64,000 bases of DNA from Niallia circulans NBRC 13626 (GTDB lineage Bacteria; Bacillota; Bacilli; Bacillales; Cytobacillaceae): the NCBI RefSeq assembly GCF_001591585.1, contig NZ_BCVE01000021.1, positions 1-64,000 of the forward strand, given 5' to 3'. The notes under the pieces were generated by a model, which made no database searches, was not told where the DNA came from, and saw nothing but the letters and a program-made list of their open reading frames with translations. Below, one piece after another: positions 45,254-53,292 of the stretch; the first letter of the stretch is position 1, and the number at the start of each line of letters is the position of its first letter. The translations under genes were made by a program, and so were the position numbers.

Positions 45254-45688
45254 GTGAAAACTTTTAAATTAATTTCTTTACAGATTCTCACGAAGGAAAA
45301 GCTAGTGCCGATTAAATTGATTGATGGATTGATTATAAATAAAGAAGATGATTTTAATCATTGGCTAATTGAGGTTTATACAGAATTAGCTGCTATCGCT
45401 TTTCTTGATGAAGCATTTCAGAAGAAGGAGGAGTTGCTTGTTCAAGCTGTTATCTCAAAAAAAGAAAATGATCCCGCTCCTTTTGAAGTAATGATTCTGT
45501 CTATCCAAAATTTTGGTGATAAAGCAAGCATTCTTTTAGAAGGAACATTAAAAAGAGACAGAAAAGACTATGCAGAGCTATTGCTCCAATATCTAATCGA
45601 AGAAGGCTATGAAGGGAAAAAATTATCGAATAAATTTACTGAGCTGATGCAAAGCAAGCCACAGACATTTTTGGAGAAGAAGCTGTAG
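45254..45688 (+). CDS. ywpF: YwpF-family protein
   Basis: A 144-aa protein of unknown function matching B. subtilis YwpF in length and in its conserved start (MKTFKLISLQI) and pattern (LIDGLIINKEDDFNHWLIE; QNFGDKASILLEG). It has no membrane segment or catalytic motif I can see. The GTG start follows GGGGAGGGATTATC. In B. subtilis ywpF is part of the ywp cluster near fabZ and mbl, as here. Confidence 0.82.
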   Translation: MKTFKLISLQILTKEKLVPIKLIDGLIINKEDDFNHWLIEVYTELAAIAFLDEAFQKKEELLVQAVISKKENDPAPFEVMILSIQNFGDKASILLEGTLKRDRKDYAELLLQYLIEEGYEGKKLSNKFTELMQSKPQTFLEKKL

Positions 45689-45713
45689 GTTGCAGGAGAA
45701 CTATTGAATAGAC

Positions 45714-45745
45714 GAATCTCAAGGCCTGGAATAACCTTGAGATTC
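45714..45745 (+). terminator. Terminator of ywpF
   Basis: GAATCTCAAGG and CCTTGAGATTC form an 11-bp perfect stem with a 10-nt loop; the T tract is poor. Confidence 0.65.
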
Positions 45746-45761
45746 TGAACATATAGGCTCT

Positions 45762-46067
45762 TTATCGATCTATATCGTCTTTGTCTTTCATATCATCTTT
45801 ATCTTCGATCATATCTTCACCAGGATCATTATCATCCTTTGTTGGATCTAGATCATCATCTTTATTTTCATCTGGTACATCTGGTTCGTTGTCATTATCC
45901 AGATCAGTACCTCTGTCTGGAACAACGTCATTCGTATCTAAGTCTTTATCTTCGATTGTGGTATCATCATCCGGTGGAGGACTTTGATTATCATCATCAT
46001 TACCACAAGCAGTTAACAGCATAGCAGATAACGCTGAAACTCCTAATAACTTCATCCATTTAGTCAT
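45762..46067 (-). CDS. Small Asp-rich lipoprotein
   Basis: A 101-aa lipoprotein: signal with lipobox LLTACG (Cys near residue 21), then 80 residues dominated by Asp, with some Glu, Lys, Asn and Pro and imperfect repeats (DDDLDPTKDDNDPGED). There is no fold I can assign. Such tails are disordered and may bind Ca2+ or other cations at the wall; this is inference. The start follows AAAAGGGGTATAACGA. It is likely monocistronic. Confidence 0.75.
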   Translation of the reverse strand: MTKWMKLLGVSALSAMLLTACGNDDDNQSPPPDDDTTIEDKDLDTNDVVPDRGTDLDNDNEPDVPDENKDDDLDPTKDDNDPGEDMIEDKDDMKDKDDIDR

Positions 46068-46195
46068 TCGTTATACCCCTTTTCTTGATAAGTATCATTC
46101 ATGACCATTCATTTGGTCAGTTATTAGGTTATCCAAGAAAAGAAAATTATTACGCCTTATTATTCAATTCCAATAATAAACAATGTTGTAAAGAA

Positions 46196-46237
46196 AAAAA
46201 GAAGAAGCTGCTCGTTTAAACAGACACCTCTTCTTTC
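46196..46237 (-). terminator. Probable terminator of fabZ
   Basis: AAAGAAGAGG and CTTCTTCTTT-type arms pair over a loop of about 20 nt behind the fabZ stop, with T runs following on the minus strand. Confidence 0.5.
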
Positions 46238-46244
46238 TGCCTTT

Positions 46245-46682
46245 TTATGCTTCTTTCTTATCTCCAAGGGCAAACATAATTTCTGCTTCACAGGCAATTT
46301 CACCATCAACAGTAGCTACACATTTTCCCTTTCCAAAGTTGCCACGTAGTCTTGTCATTTCTACTTCTAGTCGCAGCTGATCTCCTGGAAACACTTGCTT
46401 TTTAAAGCGGCAGTTATCTACTCCAGCAAAGAAAGCTAATCTTCCTTTATTCTCTTCCTTAATCAACATGGCAACCGCTCCTACTTGCGCCAATGCTTCT
46501 ACAATTAATACACCTGGCATAACTGGGTATTCAGGGAAATGCCCATTAAAATATTCTTCATTTGCCGATACATTTTTAATACCTACAGCTTTTTTACCTT
46601 CTTCCACTTCTAAAATTCTATCTACTAATAAAAATGGATATCGATGAGGAATTATTTCTTTAATTTGATTAATATCTAACAT
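46245..46682 (-). CDS. fabZ: 3-hydroxyacyl-ACP dehydratase FabZ
   Basis: Dehydrates beta-hydroxyacyl-ACP in fatty-acid elongation; cytosolic hotdog-fold enzyme of 145 aa. The hallmark segments are [13 protein letters not shown], then [22 protein letters not shown], in which the His of GHFP and the Glu of VEALAQ are catalytic. The start follows TAGGAGGTCACAAA. A hairpin separates it from the upstream flagellar genes, so it is probably transcribed separately, in the mbl-flhOP-fabZ order known from B. subtilis. Confidence 0.96.
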   Translation of the reverse strand: MLDINQIKEIIPHRYPFLLVDRILEVEEGKKAVGIKNVSANEEYFNGHFPEYPVMPGVLIVEALAQVGAVAMLIKEENKGRLAFFAGVDNCRFKKQVFPGDQLRLEVEMTRLRGNFGKGKCVATVDGEIACEAEIMFALGDKKEA

Positions 46683-46736
46683 TTTGTGACCTCCTACTAA
46701 TATGTGGTTATATTATATTGTACTAAAAAAAGCTAT

Positions 46737-46767
46737 GAAAAAGGAAGGGATATCCCCTCCTTTTTTA
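46737..46767 (-). terminator. Terminator behind the flhO-flhP-EpuA group
   Basis: AAAAGGA and TCCTTTT with GGG/CCC above pair over a short loop, with A and T tracts at the base. Confidence 0.65.
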
Positions 46768-46887
46768 AGATGTTTTTTAAAATAGTTGTTCTAGCTATCA
46801 TCCTGAACAGCTATTTCGTTAATTTGATCATTCCAGCACACCAGCAAAAAAGGAATCTGTAATTATTTTTACAAATTCCCATCTTCT

Positions 46888-47172
46888 TTACTCTTCATTT
46901 ATCAAATTGACAATATGCATCCAGGTATCTTTTTTAAAGGTATCCGTTGCTTTTCCGTTTCCCATTACACTATAACCGACAACGGCTCCAGCTAGAACAC
47001 TTACAGCCATTACTAAAATAATGACAACAATACGTAGCCATATAGGAAACAGACGAACTCTAATCTTCTGTTTAGGAGAAGCTTTCTCTTCTGGATTATT
47101 CTTCTCTTTTTGATCTTTTTTAACCTGTTCTCTTGTCTTAACCATTTCTTGACTACTGCTATTTAATGCCAT
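46888..47172 (-). CDS. EpuA-type small membrane protein (annotated elsewhere as RNA polymerase subunit beta)
   Basis: A 94-aa protein with a charged N-terminal half (KTREQVKKDQKEKNNPEEK) and one membrane helix at about 47-68 (IVVIILVMAVSVLAGAVVGY), ending with a short extracytoplasmic tail containing DTFKKDTWMHIVNLI, the EpuA family pattern. Homologues are often mislabelled DNA-directed RNA polymerase subunit beta because they follow rpoB-like genes in some genomes. The function is unknown. A GTG precedes the ATG directly; I chose the ATG, 6 nt behind AAGGAGAAAAG. It follows flhP by 15 bp. Confidence 0.7.
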   Translation of the reverse strand: MALNSSSQEMVKTREQVKKDQKEKNNPEEKASPKQKIRVRLFPIWLRIVVIILVMAVSVLAGAVVGYSVMGNGKATDTFKKDTWMHIVNLINEE

Positions 47173-47187
47173 CACTTTTCTCCTTTT

Positions 47188-48015
47188 TTAACGTATTCCA
47201 TTCACTAATCCCATCATCTGATCTGCTAAAGAGATGGATCTGGACTGAAATTGGTAGGAGCGCTGTGTAGCAATCAGATTGACCATTTCTTTGCTTATAT
47301 CCACATTAGATTGTTCTAATGCTTTTTGTTTCATTGCAATTTCATTTCTTCTGCCGCCATTCAAATCGACCATTACTTGATTTTCATCAGCAGTGTCAGA
47401 GAGTCGATATAAGTTCTCCCCTGTTTTTTCAAGGCTTTGCGGATTATTAGCATACGATATGCCGAGATTAAAGGTTTCCTGCCCGCCATTATTCAATTGA
47501 ACTGTTAAAGTTCCTGTTGATGAAAAAGCATATTCTTTAACATTATTATTTAATAAAATTGGGTTATTATTCTCGTCAAGGATAGCATGGCCTTCTTTCG
47601 TAACCAGCATATTCTCATTATTAGATACAGGTGATAAATACATCGCTCCATCTCTCGTATAACGCATTTCGGAAGTTCCTCCGTCTTGCACCAATACTCT
47701 GTATAATTGTCCTTCTTTCGTCAATGCAGTATCCAAAACGCGATCAGATGATTTAATCATTCCTTGTGTCATCACTAATTGCGTTTGAGCCATTTTAGCG
47801 CCTACTCCTTGCCTGATGCCGTTTGGCGTCTGACGATTGACTTCCTGCGTTTCATCCTTTTGATTATTAAATTGCTGATAAAGCATATCTGTAAACGTCC
47901 CATTTTGCCTTTTATAGCCTGTAGTATCAACATTAGCCATATTATTACTAATAAGATCCATTTGCTTTTGCAGCTGTGTTAAAGTATTACTAGCCGTTAT
48001 CATCGTTCTATTCAT
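47188..48015 (-). CDS. flhP: Flagellar basal-body rod-like protein FlhP
   Basis: A 275-aa member of the FlgG/FlgF family, forming part of the flagellar rod. The N-terminal signature MNRTMITASNTLTQLQKQMD with LISNNMANVDTTGYK and the C-terminal QSNVDISKEMVNLIATQRSY with FQSRSISLADQMM are the family's two coiled-coil ends. With flhO directly upstream it matches B. subtilis flhO-flhP, the distal and proximal rod genes beside mbl. The start follows AAGGGGGGAATCGCT. Confidence 0.92.
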   Translation of the reverse strand: MNRTMITASNTLTQLQKQMDLISNNMANVDTTGYKRQNGTFTDMLYQQFNNQKDETQEVNRQTPNGIRQGVGAKMAQTQLVMTQGMIKSSDRVLDTALTKEGQLYRVLVQDGGTSEMRYTRDGAMYLSPVSNNENMLVTKEGHAILDENNNPILLNNNVKEYAFSSTGTLTVQLNNGGQETFNLGISYANNPQSLEKTGENLYRLSDTADENQVMVDLNGGRRNEIAMKQKALEQSNVDISKEMVNLIATQRSYQFQSRSISLADQMMGLVNGIR

Positions 48016-48050
48016 AGCGATTCCCCCCTTTACTACTATCTAAATGATTC

Positions 48051-48863
48051 TTATAGCTTACCAATTTCATTTGCGGCTTGATCCATGCTCTTATCATAAG
48101 CCTGCAATATTTTCTGATTAGCTTCAAATGCTCGATAAGCAGTCATCATATCTGTCATTGTCTGCGCTGTATCAACATTAGAATTCTCTAAAAAACCTTG
48201 ATTAATTTGAAAGGTAACTTGGTTATTTGCATAAGCACTTTGTAGAGCGGCTCCATCTTGTGCTCGATACAAACCATCCCCCTCTTTTACGAGCTGTTCC
48301 GGTGAATCTGTATAACTTATTCCAAGACGATACACTTCTCCATTACTGCTTGTAAGCACTCCATCAGATGTAACAGAGAAATCCGCACTTGTAAGTTGAA
48401 TTCGTTCATTATTTTCATCTAAAACGTAAGCACCACTAGAAGTAGTTAAATACCCTTGGCCATCTAAGGTGAAATTTCCGTTTCTCGAATAAGCAACTCC
48501 ATTATCATTTTGCACTGTAAAAAATAATCCGCCGCCAGCATTCGTTCCATTCCCTGGAATATTCGCGTTTAAGATTGCTAAATCTGTCTTTAATCCTGTT
48601 TGATTAAGATCACCTTGAGTAAACTTCGGGATTATTTCTTGCATATAGACTCCTGTTGCTAAATAGCCTACTTGCTGCTTTTCTATAGTACCAGCTGCAT
48701 TTTTCCTAACGCTTTGCTGTAATAATTCAGGAAAAGCTCTCATGGATGATTGATCTGCTTTAAAACCCGGTGTCGTACTGTTGGCCATATTATTAGAAAG
48801 CATTTCGGTTTTGCGCTGCTGAGCAAGCATACCAGAAGCTGCTGTATAGAACCCTTTAAACAT
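48051..48863 (-). CDS. flhO: Flagellar basal-body rod-like protein FlhO
   Basis: A 270-aa FlgF/FlgG-family rod protein. The N-terminal helix reads MFKGFYTAASGMLAQQRKTE with MLSNNMANSTTPGFK, and the C-terminus has LENSNVDTAQTMTDMMTAYR. Central Ig-like segments (SRNGNFTLDGQGYLTT) are typical. In B. subtilis FlhO and FlhP are needed for rod assembly. It heads the flhO-flhP unit; the start follows GATAGGAGACAGTT. Confidence 0.92.
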   Translation of the reverse strand: MFKGFYTAASGMLAQQRKTEMLSNNMANSTTPGFKADQSSMRAFPELLQQSVRKNAAGTIEKQQVGYLATGVYMQEIIPKFTQGDLNQTGLKTDLAILNANIPGNGTNAGGGLFFTVQNDNGVAYSRNGNFTLDGQGYLTTSSGAYVLDENNERIQLTSADFSVTSDGVLTSSNGEVYRLGISYTDSPEQLVKEGDGLYRAQDGAALQSAYANNQVTFQINQGFLENSNVDTAQTMTDMMTAYRAFEANQKILQAYDKSMDQAANEIGKL

Positions 48864-48956
48864 AACTGTCTCCTATCTATACAAAAATTTCGATTCAAGC
48901 ATATATATTCTATATTCTATTATAAAAAAAATATCAAAAGATTACATTAAATTTTG

Positions 48957-49130
48957 TTGAAAAAAGTCTAAAAATGTTCGTTATATTAATCATTTATTAT
49001 ATCGGCTATTCATAGGAACAATCTACTGGAAGATAAAGGAGGAAGAAGAACCTTATGGTTACTAAAAAAACAGAAACAGCTAAATAAAAAATCGGAATAA
49101 GAAAAAGAAATTTTTCCATTCCGATTTTTT
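48957..49130 (+). ncRNA. Candidate small transcript with a 10-codon ORF
   Basis: On the + strand between mbl and flhO there is TTGAAA, 18 bases, TTATAT, a possible promoter; then AAAGGAGG, an ATG 12 nt later, ten codons (MVTKKTETAK), a stop, and a terminator formed by AAAAATCGGAAT and ATTCCGATTTTT directly overlapping the stop. All parts of a small transcription unit are in order. The peptide is very short, so an RNA function is as likely as a peptide. Confidence 0.35.
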
Positions 49131-49181
49131 AGGTTTAAGACTTATACAAACGGGTATGAAATAAATAGATTTCATTTTCCT

Positions 49182-49213
49182 ATGCATAAACAAGTTTTTT
49201 CACTTGTTTATGC
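49182..49213 (-). terminator. Terminator of mbl
   Basis: TGCATAAACAAG and CTTGTTTATGCA form a 12-bp perfect stem over an 8-nt loop, a few bases past the mbl stop. There is no T tract after the stem on the minus strand, so it may end or stabilise the mRNA, perhaps allowing some readthrough to flhO. Confidence 0.6.
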
Positions 49214-49225
49214 ACCCCCCATTTT

Positions 49226-50227
49226 TTAGCTTAATTTTCTTTTTGGAAGACGATCAATATTATCTAACATTATTCCTGTACCGATTGCTACAGAATCCAT
49301 TGGATTTTCAGCTACTAATACAGGAACCTTCAATTCATCCGCTAATAGTAAGTCAATCCCGTGAAGTAATGCTCCACCACCAGTTAAGATAACTCCACGA
49401 TCAATGATATCAGCAGAAAGCTCAGGTGGTGTTCTTTCTAAGACACTTTTAGCAGCTTGTACAATAACAGATACGGACTCTCTTAATGCTTGCTCAATTT
49501 CCTCTGAATGTACCGTAATAGTTCTTGGAAGACCAGAAACCATGTCACGACCGCGAATATCCATTTCTTCTTTTCTAGAACCTGGAAAAACAGTTCCAAT
49601 ATTAATTTTTATATTCTCTGCCGTACGTTCTCCAATTAAGAGCTTATATTTTCGTTTAATATATTGGAGAATTTCATTATCAAATTTATCTCCAGCCATT
49701 TTAATACTAGAAGAAGTAACGATATCCCCCATTGATAGCACTGCTACATCTGTAGTACCGCCGCCAATATCAACAACCATATTTCCACTTGGTTGGAAAA
49801 TATCCATTCCTGCACCAATCGCTGCAACCTTTGGTTCTTCTTCTAAATAGATTTTCTTTCCACCACTTTTTTCGGCTGCTTCTTTTATTGCTTTTTGTTC
49901 CACACTAGTAATATTTGTTGGACAACAAATAAGAATTCTTGGCTTTGAAAGAAATCCTTTTACGTTCAATTTATTAATGAAATGCTTTAGCATTGCTTCT
50001 GTTACATCAAAATCAGCGATAACGCCATCCTTTAGTGGGCGAATAGCAACAATATTTCCAGGCGTACGTCCGACCATACTACGAGCTTCTTCTCCTACCG
50101 CTAACACTCTGCCTGTATTGCGATCTAATGCCACAACAGAAGGCTCATTTAATACAATCCCTTTTCCTTTTACATGAATGAGTACATTTGCTGTTCCTAA
50201 ATCGATACCAATATCTCTAGCAAACAT
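49226..50227 (-). CDS. mbl: Rod-shape actin homologue Mbl
   Basis: A 333-aa bacterial actin that organises lateral wall synthesis. The ATP-binding motifs are present: IGIDLGTANVLIHVKGKG at the start (phosphate 1), VVDIGGGTTDVAVLSMG near residue 155 (phosphate 2) and ILTGGGALLHGIDLLL near 290 (adenosine). It is most like Mbl among the MreB paralogues, and its neighbours spoIIID upstream and flhO-flhP downstream are those of B. subtilis mbl. The start follows GAAGGAGGAGCATATAAT. Confidence 0.96.
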   Translation of the reverse strand: MFARDIGIDLGTANVLIHVKGKGIVLNEPSVVALDRNTGRVLAVGEEARSMVGRTPGNIVAIRPLKDGVIADFDVTEAMLKHFINKLNVKGFLSKPRILICCPTNITSVEQKAIKEAAEKSGGKKIYLEEEPKVAAIGAGMDIFQPSGNMVVDIGGGTTDVAVLSMGDIVTSSSIKMAGDKFDNEILQYIKRKYKLLIGERTAENIKINIGTVFPGSRKEEMDIRGRDMVSGLPRTITVHSEEIEQALRESVSVIVQAAKSVLERTPPELSADIIDRGVILTGGGALLHGIDLLLADELKVPVLVAENPMDSVAIGTGIMLDNIDRLPKRKLS

Positions 50228-50663
50228 TATATATGCTCCTCCTTCGCCTTTAGCTTTTCCATTTTTTTCATTTTATAATTTCATTTTCCTTATAGAGACA
50301 AAGAGCTGGCTTCCACACTATATGTAACGACATCCTCATATTTAAGTTTCATTAAATGTAGTTAAACGAAAAAACATTCCTAAGAATTCCTTCCATTCAC
50401 ACAGTTATAGCGCCTTTTTAAATGCCACTAAATATTTACCTCGCTTAAATATGTCTTTCTTATCGCTCTATATTAAATCAACCATTTTCATTCTTTTGTA
50501 AAGTGAATTATGTATTTTTCAGGTTAAAATTTGTATGTTTTTTTCTCTATCTATTTAAACCACTCTAATTTTTTATTTTATCATAAGATCACGAAATAAG
50601 TAACTTTTTGTAAAAAAAATGAGTTTTTTTTCACAAAATAATTTTCTTTTTTCTCAAACAAGA
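50228..50663. other. AT-rich region upstream of mbl
   Basis: Very AT-rich (long T runs around 50590-50640). No gene or clear promoter recognised, though the mbl promoter must lie here or beyond the hairpins to its right. Confidence 0.5.
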
Positions 50664-50901
50664 AAAAGGACATTGCTTCCAAGGTCCTTTTAGCTATTAT
50701 GTACCCTTTATTAGCATTCCAAAATGAGTTGCTTTTTATACTCATTCTTTTTCTCTATCGATGGAGACACCTCCACCGATAGACTGTTGTAACTCCATTT
50801 TTCTAAACTTCCCTTTCTGTTTTAAATATTTCCAGGGTAACTTAATATTGCATACTTTTTCTATTTAATTAATGCATTCATGATAAAGCATTACCCTGGA
50901 A
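50664..50901 (-). terminator. Four tandem hairpins behind spoIIID
   Basis: In transcription order: an 11-bp perfect inverted repeat (TTCCAGGGTAA / TTACCCTGGAA, 50-nt loop) touching the spoIIID stop; CTATCG..TGGAG / CTCCA..CGATAG with loop ACAC; AATGAG / CTCATT followed by T; and AAAAGGAC / GTCCTTTT followed by TTTTC, the best intrinsic terminator of the four. Confidence 0.75.
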
Positions 50902-50905
50902 TTTC

Positions 50906-51178
50906 TTACTGTACAGTTTCCCCTTCAAGCTCTTCCTTTTTATATTTCATTTTTGTTGCTTCCCCACCGCGTAGATGTCGTATTGATTTATGATAATCAA
51001 GGATCTCTTTCACTTCATTTGCTAAATCTGGGTTAATTTCAGGAAGTCTTTCTGTTAAATCTTTATGGACTGTACTTTTGGATACGCCAAACTCCTTCGC
51101 TATTACGCGAACCGTTTTTCTCGTCTCCACGATATACTTTCCAATCTTGATAGTTCTCTCTTTGATGTAATCGTGCAC
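50906..51178 (-). CDS. spoIIID: Mother-cell transcription regulator SpoIIID
   Basis: A 90-aa DNA-binding protein that activates and represses sigma E- and sigma K-dependent genes in the mother cell. It is nearly identical to B. subtilis SpoIIID: HDYIKERTIKIGKYIVETRK, the helix-turn-helix VIAKEFGVSKSTVHKDL, and a basic C-terminal end. The GTG start lies 9 nt behind AGGGAGGG and gives the B. subtilis N-terminus. The frame continues open 25 codons upstream to an ATG, but that stretch does not resemble SpoIIID and has its own features (see findings). It is separate from mbl by four hairpins. Confidence 0.95.
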   Translation of the reverse strand: MHDYIKERTIKIGKYIVETRKTVRVIAKEFGVSKSTVHKDLTERLPEINPDLANEVKEILDYHKSIRHLRGGEATKMKYKKEELEGETVQ

Positions 51179-51883
51179 ACCACTCGCCCTCCCTAAATTG
51201 GATGTGAGAAGTGTGAAATGAGACTCGCTTTTCGCTTCGTTGAAATTCTTCATCCCGCACGTTTCCTTTCCTGCATAATACTTTTCTTCATGCGGCAGAA
51301 AGTCAAAAGCTTTCTGTTCTTATAGGGATTAAACATGTCCTCAACTACATATCCATTATCTTCAAACGACCCCTCACTCCAAACTTCCGCTTTGTAAGGT
51401 TTGTAACATTTTATTAGCTTGGGTAAGACTTTATGCAGAAAAATATGAATAGGGACAAGGTTTATCTGTTTTTTTCTATATTTACTTGTTTTTGAGGAAT
51501 TAAATAGCTATGTTTTATGCGAAACAATTGATTGGCTTGAAAAACAGGAATGATATTTTTAAAAAGAGGAAATTGCCGATGTGTGGTTTTATATCTGTTA
51601 TTATTAGAAAAATATCTGTTGTTTTCATCGTCAGAGGTTTAATATTTCCCGAGAAATTTGTCATTTTCCGCTCGTAAATGACTATTTTCCATTTATGTCT
51701 TCCACTTATAGTTAAATTATACTACTACTTTTCACTTATAAATATTCTGGAGTTATTAGATGTCTTGCCTTTTAGTGGACTATTCGAGGATATAAAGCTA
51801 GATGTCTAGATGAGAATTCTTTGTATTTACATATTTTCTTCGACATTTCCCATCCATAAAATACTTCTTTCGAGAATACATAA
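51179..51883. other. 700-bp AT-rich gap upstream of spoIIID
   Basis: Contains the spoIIID leader, with a 13-codon ORF (MKKSIMQERKRAG) overlapping by ATGA with the ATG of the in-frame upstream extension. Further on, AT-rich and empty apart from a 32-codon frame at 51579 without adequate support. I could not fix a sigma E promoter. Confidence 0.5.
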
Positions 51884-51955
51884 AGGTTGCCATAAAGTAG
51901 CTATCACTCGCATAATCTTTATTTTATGCTTTGTAAAAACTACTTATAGCAACCT
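51884..51955 (-). terminator. Inverted repeat behind spoIIQ
   Basis: AGGTTGC..ATAA..GTAG pairs with CTAC..TTAT..GCAACCT, a stem of about 16 bp with two mismatches and a 33-nt loop, 8 bp after the spoIIQ stop. The following T content is modest. Confidence 0.55.
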
Positions 51956-51962
51956 CTAGTTA

Positions 51963-52808
51963 TTAAGCGTTCGGATCTGTAGTTGTAGACCCTTCTGAAT
52001 CTTCATCCTGTTTAGCGTCTGTTCCATTTTCTAATTTGTTATCTGTCGGCATTTCTTCATCGGAATTACTTGATTTTTCTACTGCTGAATCATTTCCAGA
52101 AGTAGCACCAGAAGTATCATCACTTTGTAAAGCACTTACCGGTTTACCAAAATAATCAATAGGGTTCACAGCTACATTGTCTTTTCTTACTTCAAAGTGG
52201 ACATGAACTCCTGCTTCTTGATTCAACTTACTTTTTCCAGCAGTTGCTAATGGTTGGCCTTTCTTTACTTCAGCCCCTTCTTCCACTTGGAAATCCTTCA
52301 CAGATTGGTAATATGTTTTAATCCCATTGTCATGATCAATTTCAATTGTATTCCCTAATAGAGAATCTTCCGCAACTTTTGTAACGGTTCCACTTAGAGC
52401 TGCTACTACTTCAAATTCGCTGTCATCTTCCATTTTTAAGTCAATACCTGTGTTTGGCTGATATTGATTATTATAGAATACTAAAGATTCAGCTTGCTTT
52501 TCTTTACTAGCCGTATTATCATAGAACTCTTTTTGTGTAATGAAAGAATCTTCATCGACTACTGGCCATGCAAAGTTCTCAAATTCCTTTGCTACTGGTT
52601 CTGCAGGTTCATCTGTTTGTTTTGTTGGCATATCAGCGTTATCATATTTATACTTATCTGTTTCTGATGCGCTATTTTGATACCATAGGACCCCTGTTAG
52701 AATAATAGCTGCACTTGCGATATAAATGGCTGGAAATGCCCAACGCTTTTTAAAAAAGCTTTTTACTTTTGACTTTGGAGAAGTACGTTTGTTTTCTTCC
52801 TCTCTCAT
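51963..52808 (-). CDS. spoIIQ: SpoIIQ, forespore engulfment protein with degenerate LytM domain
   Basis: A 281-aa forespore membrane protein. One membrane helix (residues 24-44, FPAIYIASAAIILTGVLWYQ) precedes an extracytoplasmic LytM/M23 domain from about 105 to 225. The region that in active LytM enzymes holds the first zinc His reads PNTGIDL at 118-124, so the His is missing, while HVHFEV is kept. This agrees with SpoIIQ being a non-catalytic partner of SpoIIIAH in the channel across the two membranes. The C-terminal tail is acidic and Ser-rich. The start follows GAGGTGATGATAAA. Confidence 0.95.
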   Translation of the reverse strand: MREEENKRTSPKSKVKSFFKKRWAFPAIYIASAAIILTGVLWYQNSASETDKYKYDNADMPTKQTDEPAEPVAKEFENFAWPVVDEDSFITQKEFYDNTASKEKQAESLVFYNNQYQPNTGIDLKMEDDSEFEVVAALSGTVTKVAEDSLLGNTIEIDHDNGIKTYYQSVKDFQVEEGAEVKKGQPLATAGKSKLNQEAGVHVHFEVRKDNVAVNPIDYFGKPVSALQSDDTSGATSGNDSAVEKSSNSDEEMPTDNKLENGTDAKQDEDSEGSTTTDPNA

Positions 52809-52961
52809 TTTATCATCACCTCAGCAATCATTCTGAACAGATAATGATAAATATATACCTACATGCTAAAAAATTTTTTAGACTTATTTTTCGACAAAGT
52901 TCTTGAGTTTATACATAGAAACGAAAATTTTAATTATTAATGGGATGAAGTCACAATAAAT

Positions 52962-52992
52962 AAAGCAAGCCTTCTTGAGGAAGACTTGCTTT
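52962..52992 (-). terminator. Terminator of spoIID
   Basis: AAAGCAAG..CTTC and GAAG..CTTGCTTT pair with one mismatch over a 5-nt loop. On the minus strand the following sequence is TATTTATT. The repeat array lies between it and the spoIID stop. Confidence 0.65.
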
Positions 52993-53010
52993 TTAGGCTT
53001 GTAATTAGTG

Positions 53011-53292
53011 CTTTGGCTGATTTCACCGCTGCTTTGGCTGATACTTCTTTACTTTGGCTGATTCACCCGCTGTTTTGGCTGATATTTCTCTACTTTGGCT
53101 GATTCATCCGCTGCTTTGGCTGATACTTCTTTACTTTGGCTGATTCACCCGCTGTTTTGGCTGATATTTCTTTACTTTGGCTGATTCACCCGCTGTTTTG
53201 GCTGATACTTCTCTACTTTGGCTGATTCACCCGCTGTTTTGGCTGATACTTCTCTACTTTGGCTGATTCACCCGCTACTTTGGCTGATTCCC
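53011..53292 (+). repeat. Fourteen-copy TTTGGCTGAT array
   Basis: Fourteen cores of TTTGGCTGAT at 20-21-bp spacing. Units alternate: one type continues TTCACCCGCTG, the other ATACTTCTTTAC or ATATTTCTCTAC, so the higher-order period is about 41 bp. The last unit ends within 3 bp of the spoIID stop codon, and the array reads antisense to spoIID. It has no start or stop signals of its own. Confidence 0.95.

Noticed and set aside
51579-51677. 32-codon ORF upstream of spoIIID
   Set aside because: A weak purine stretch precedes it, but the composition is that of random AT-rich DNA and nothing else supports it.
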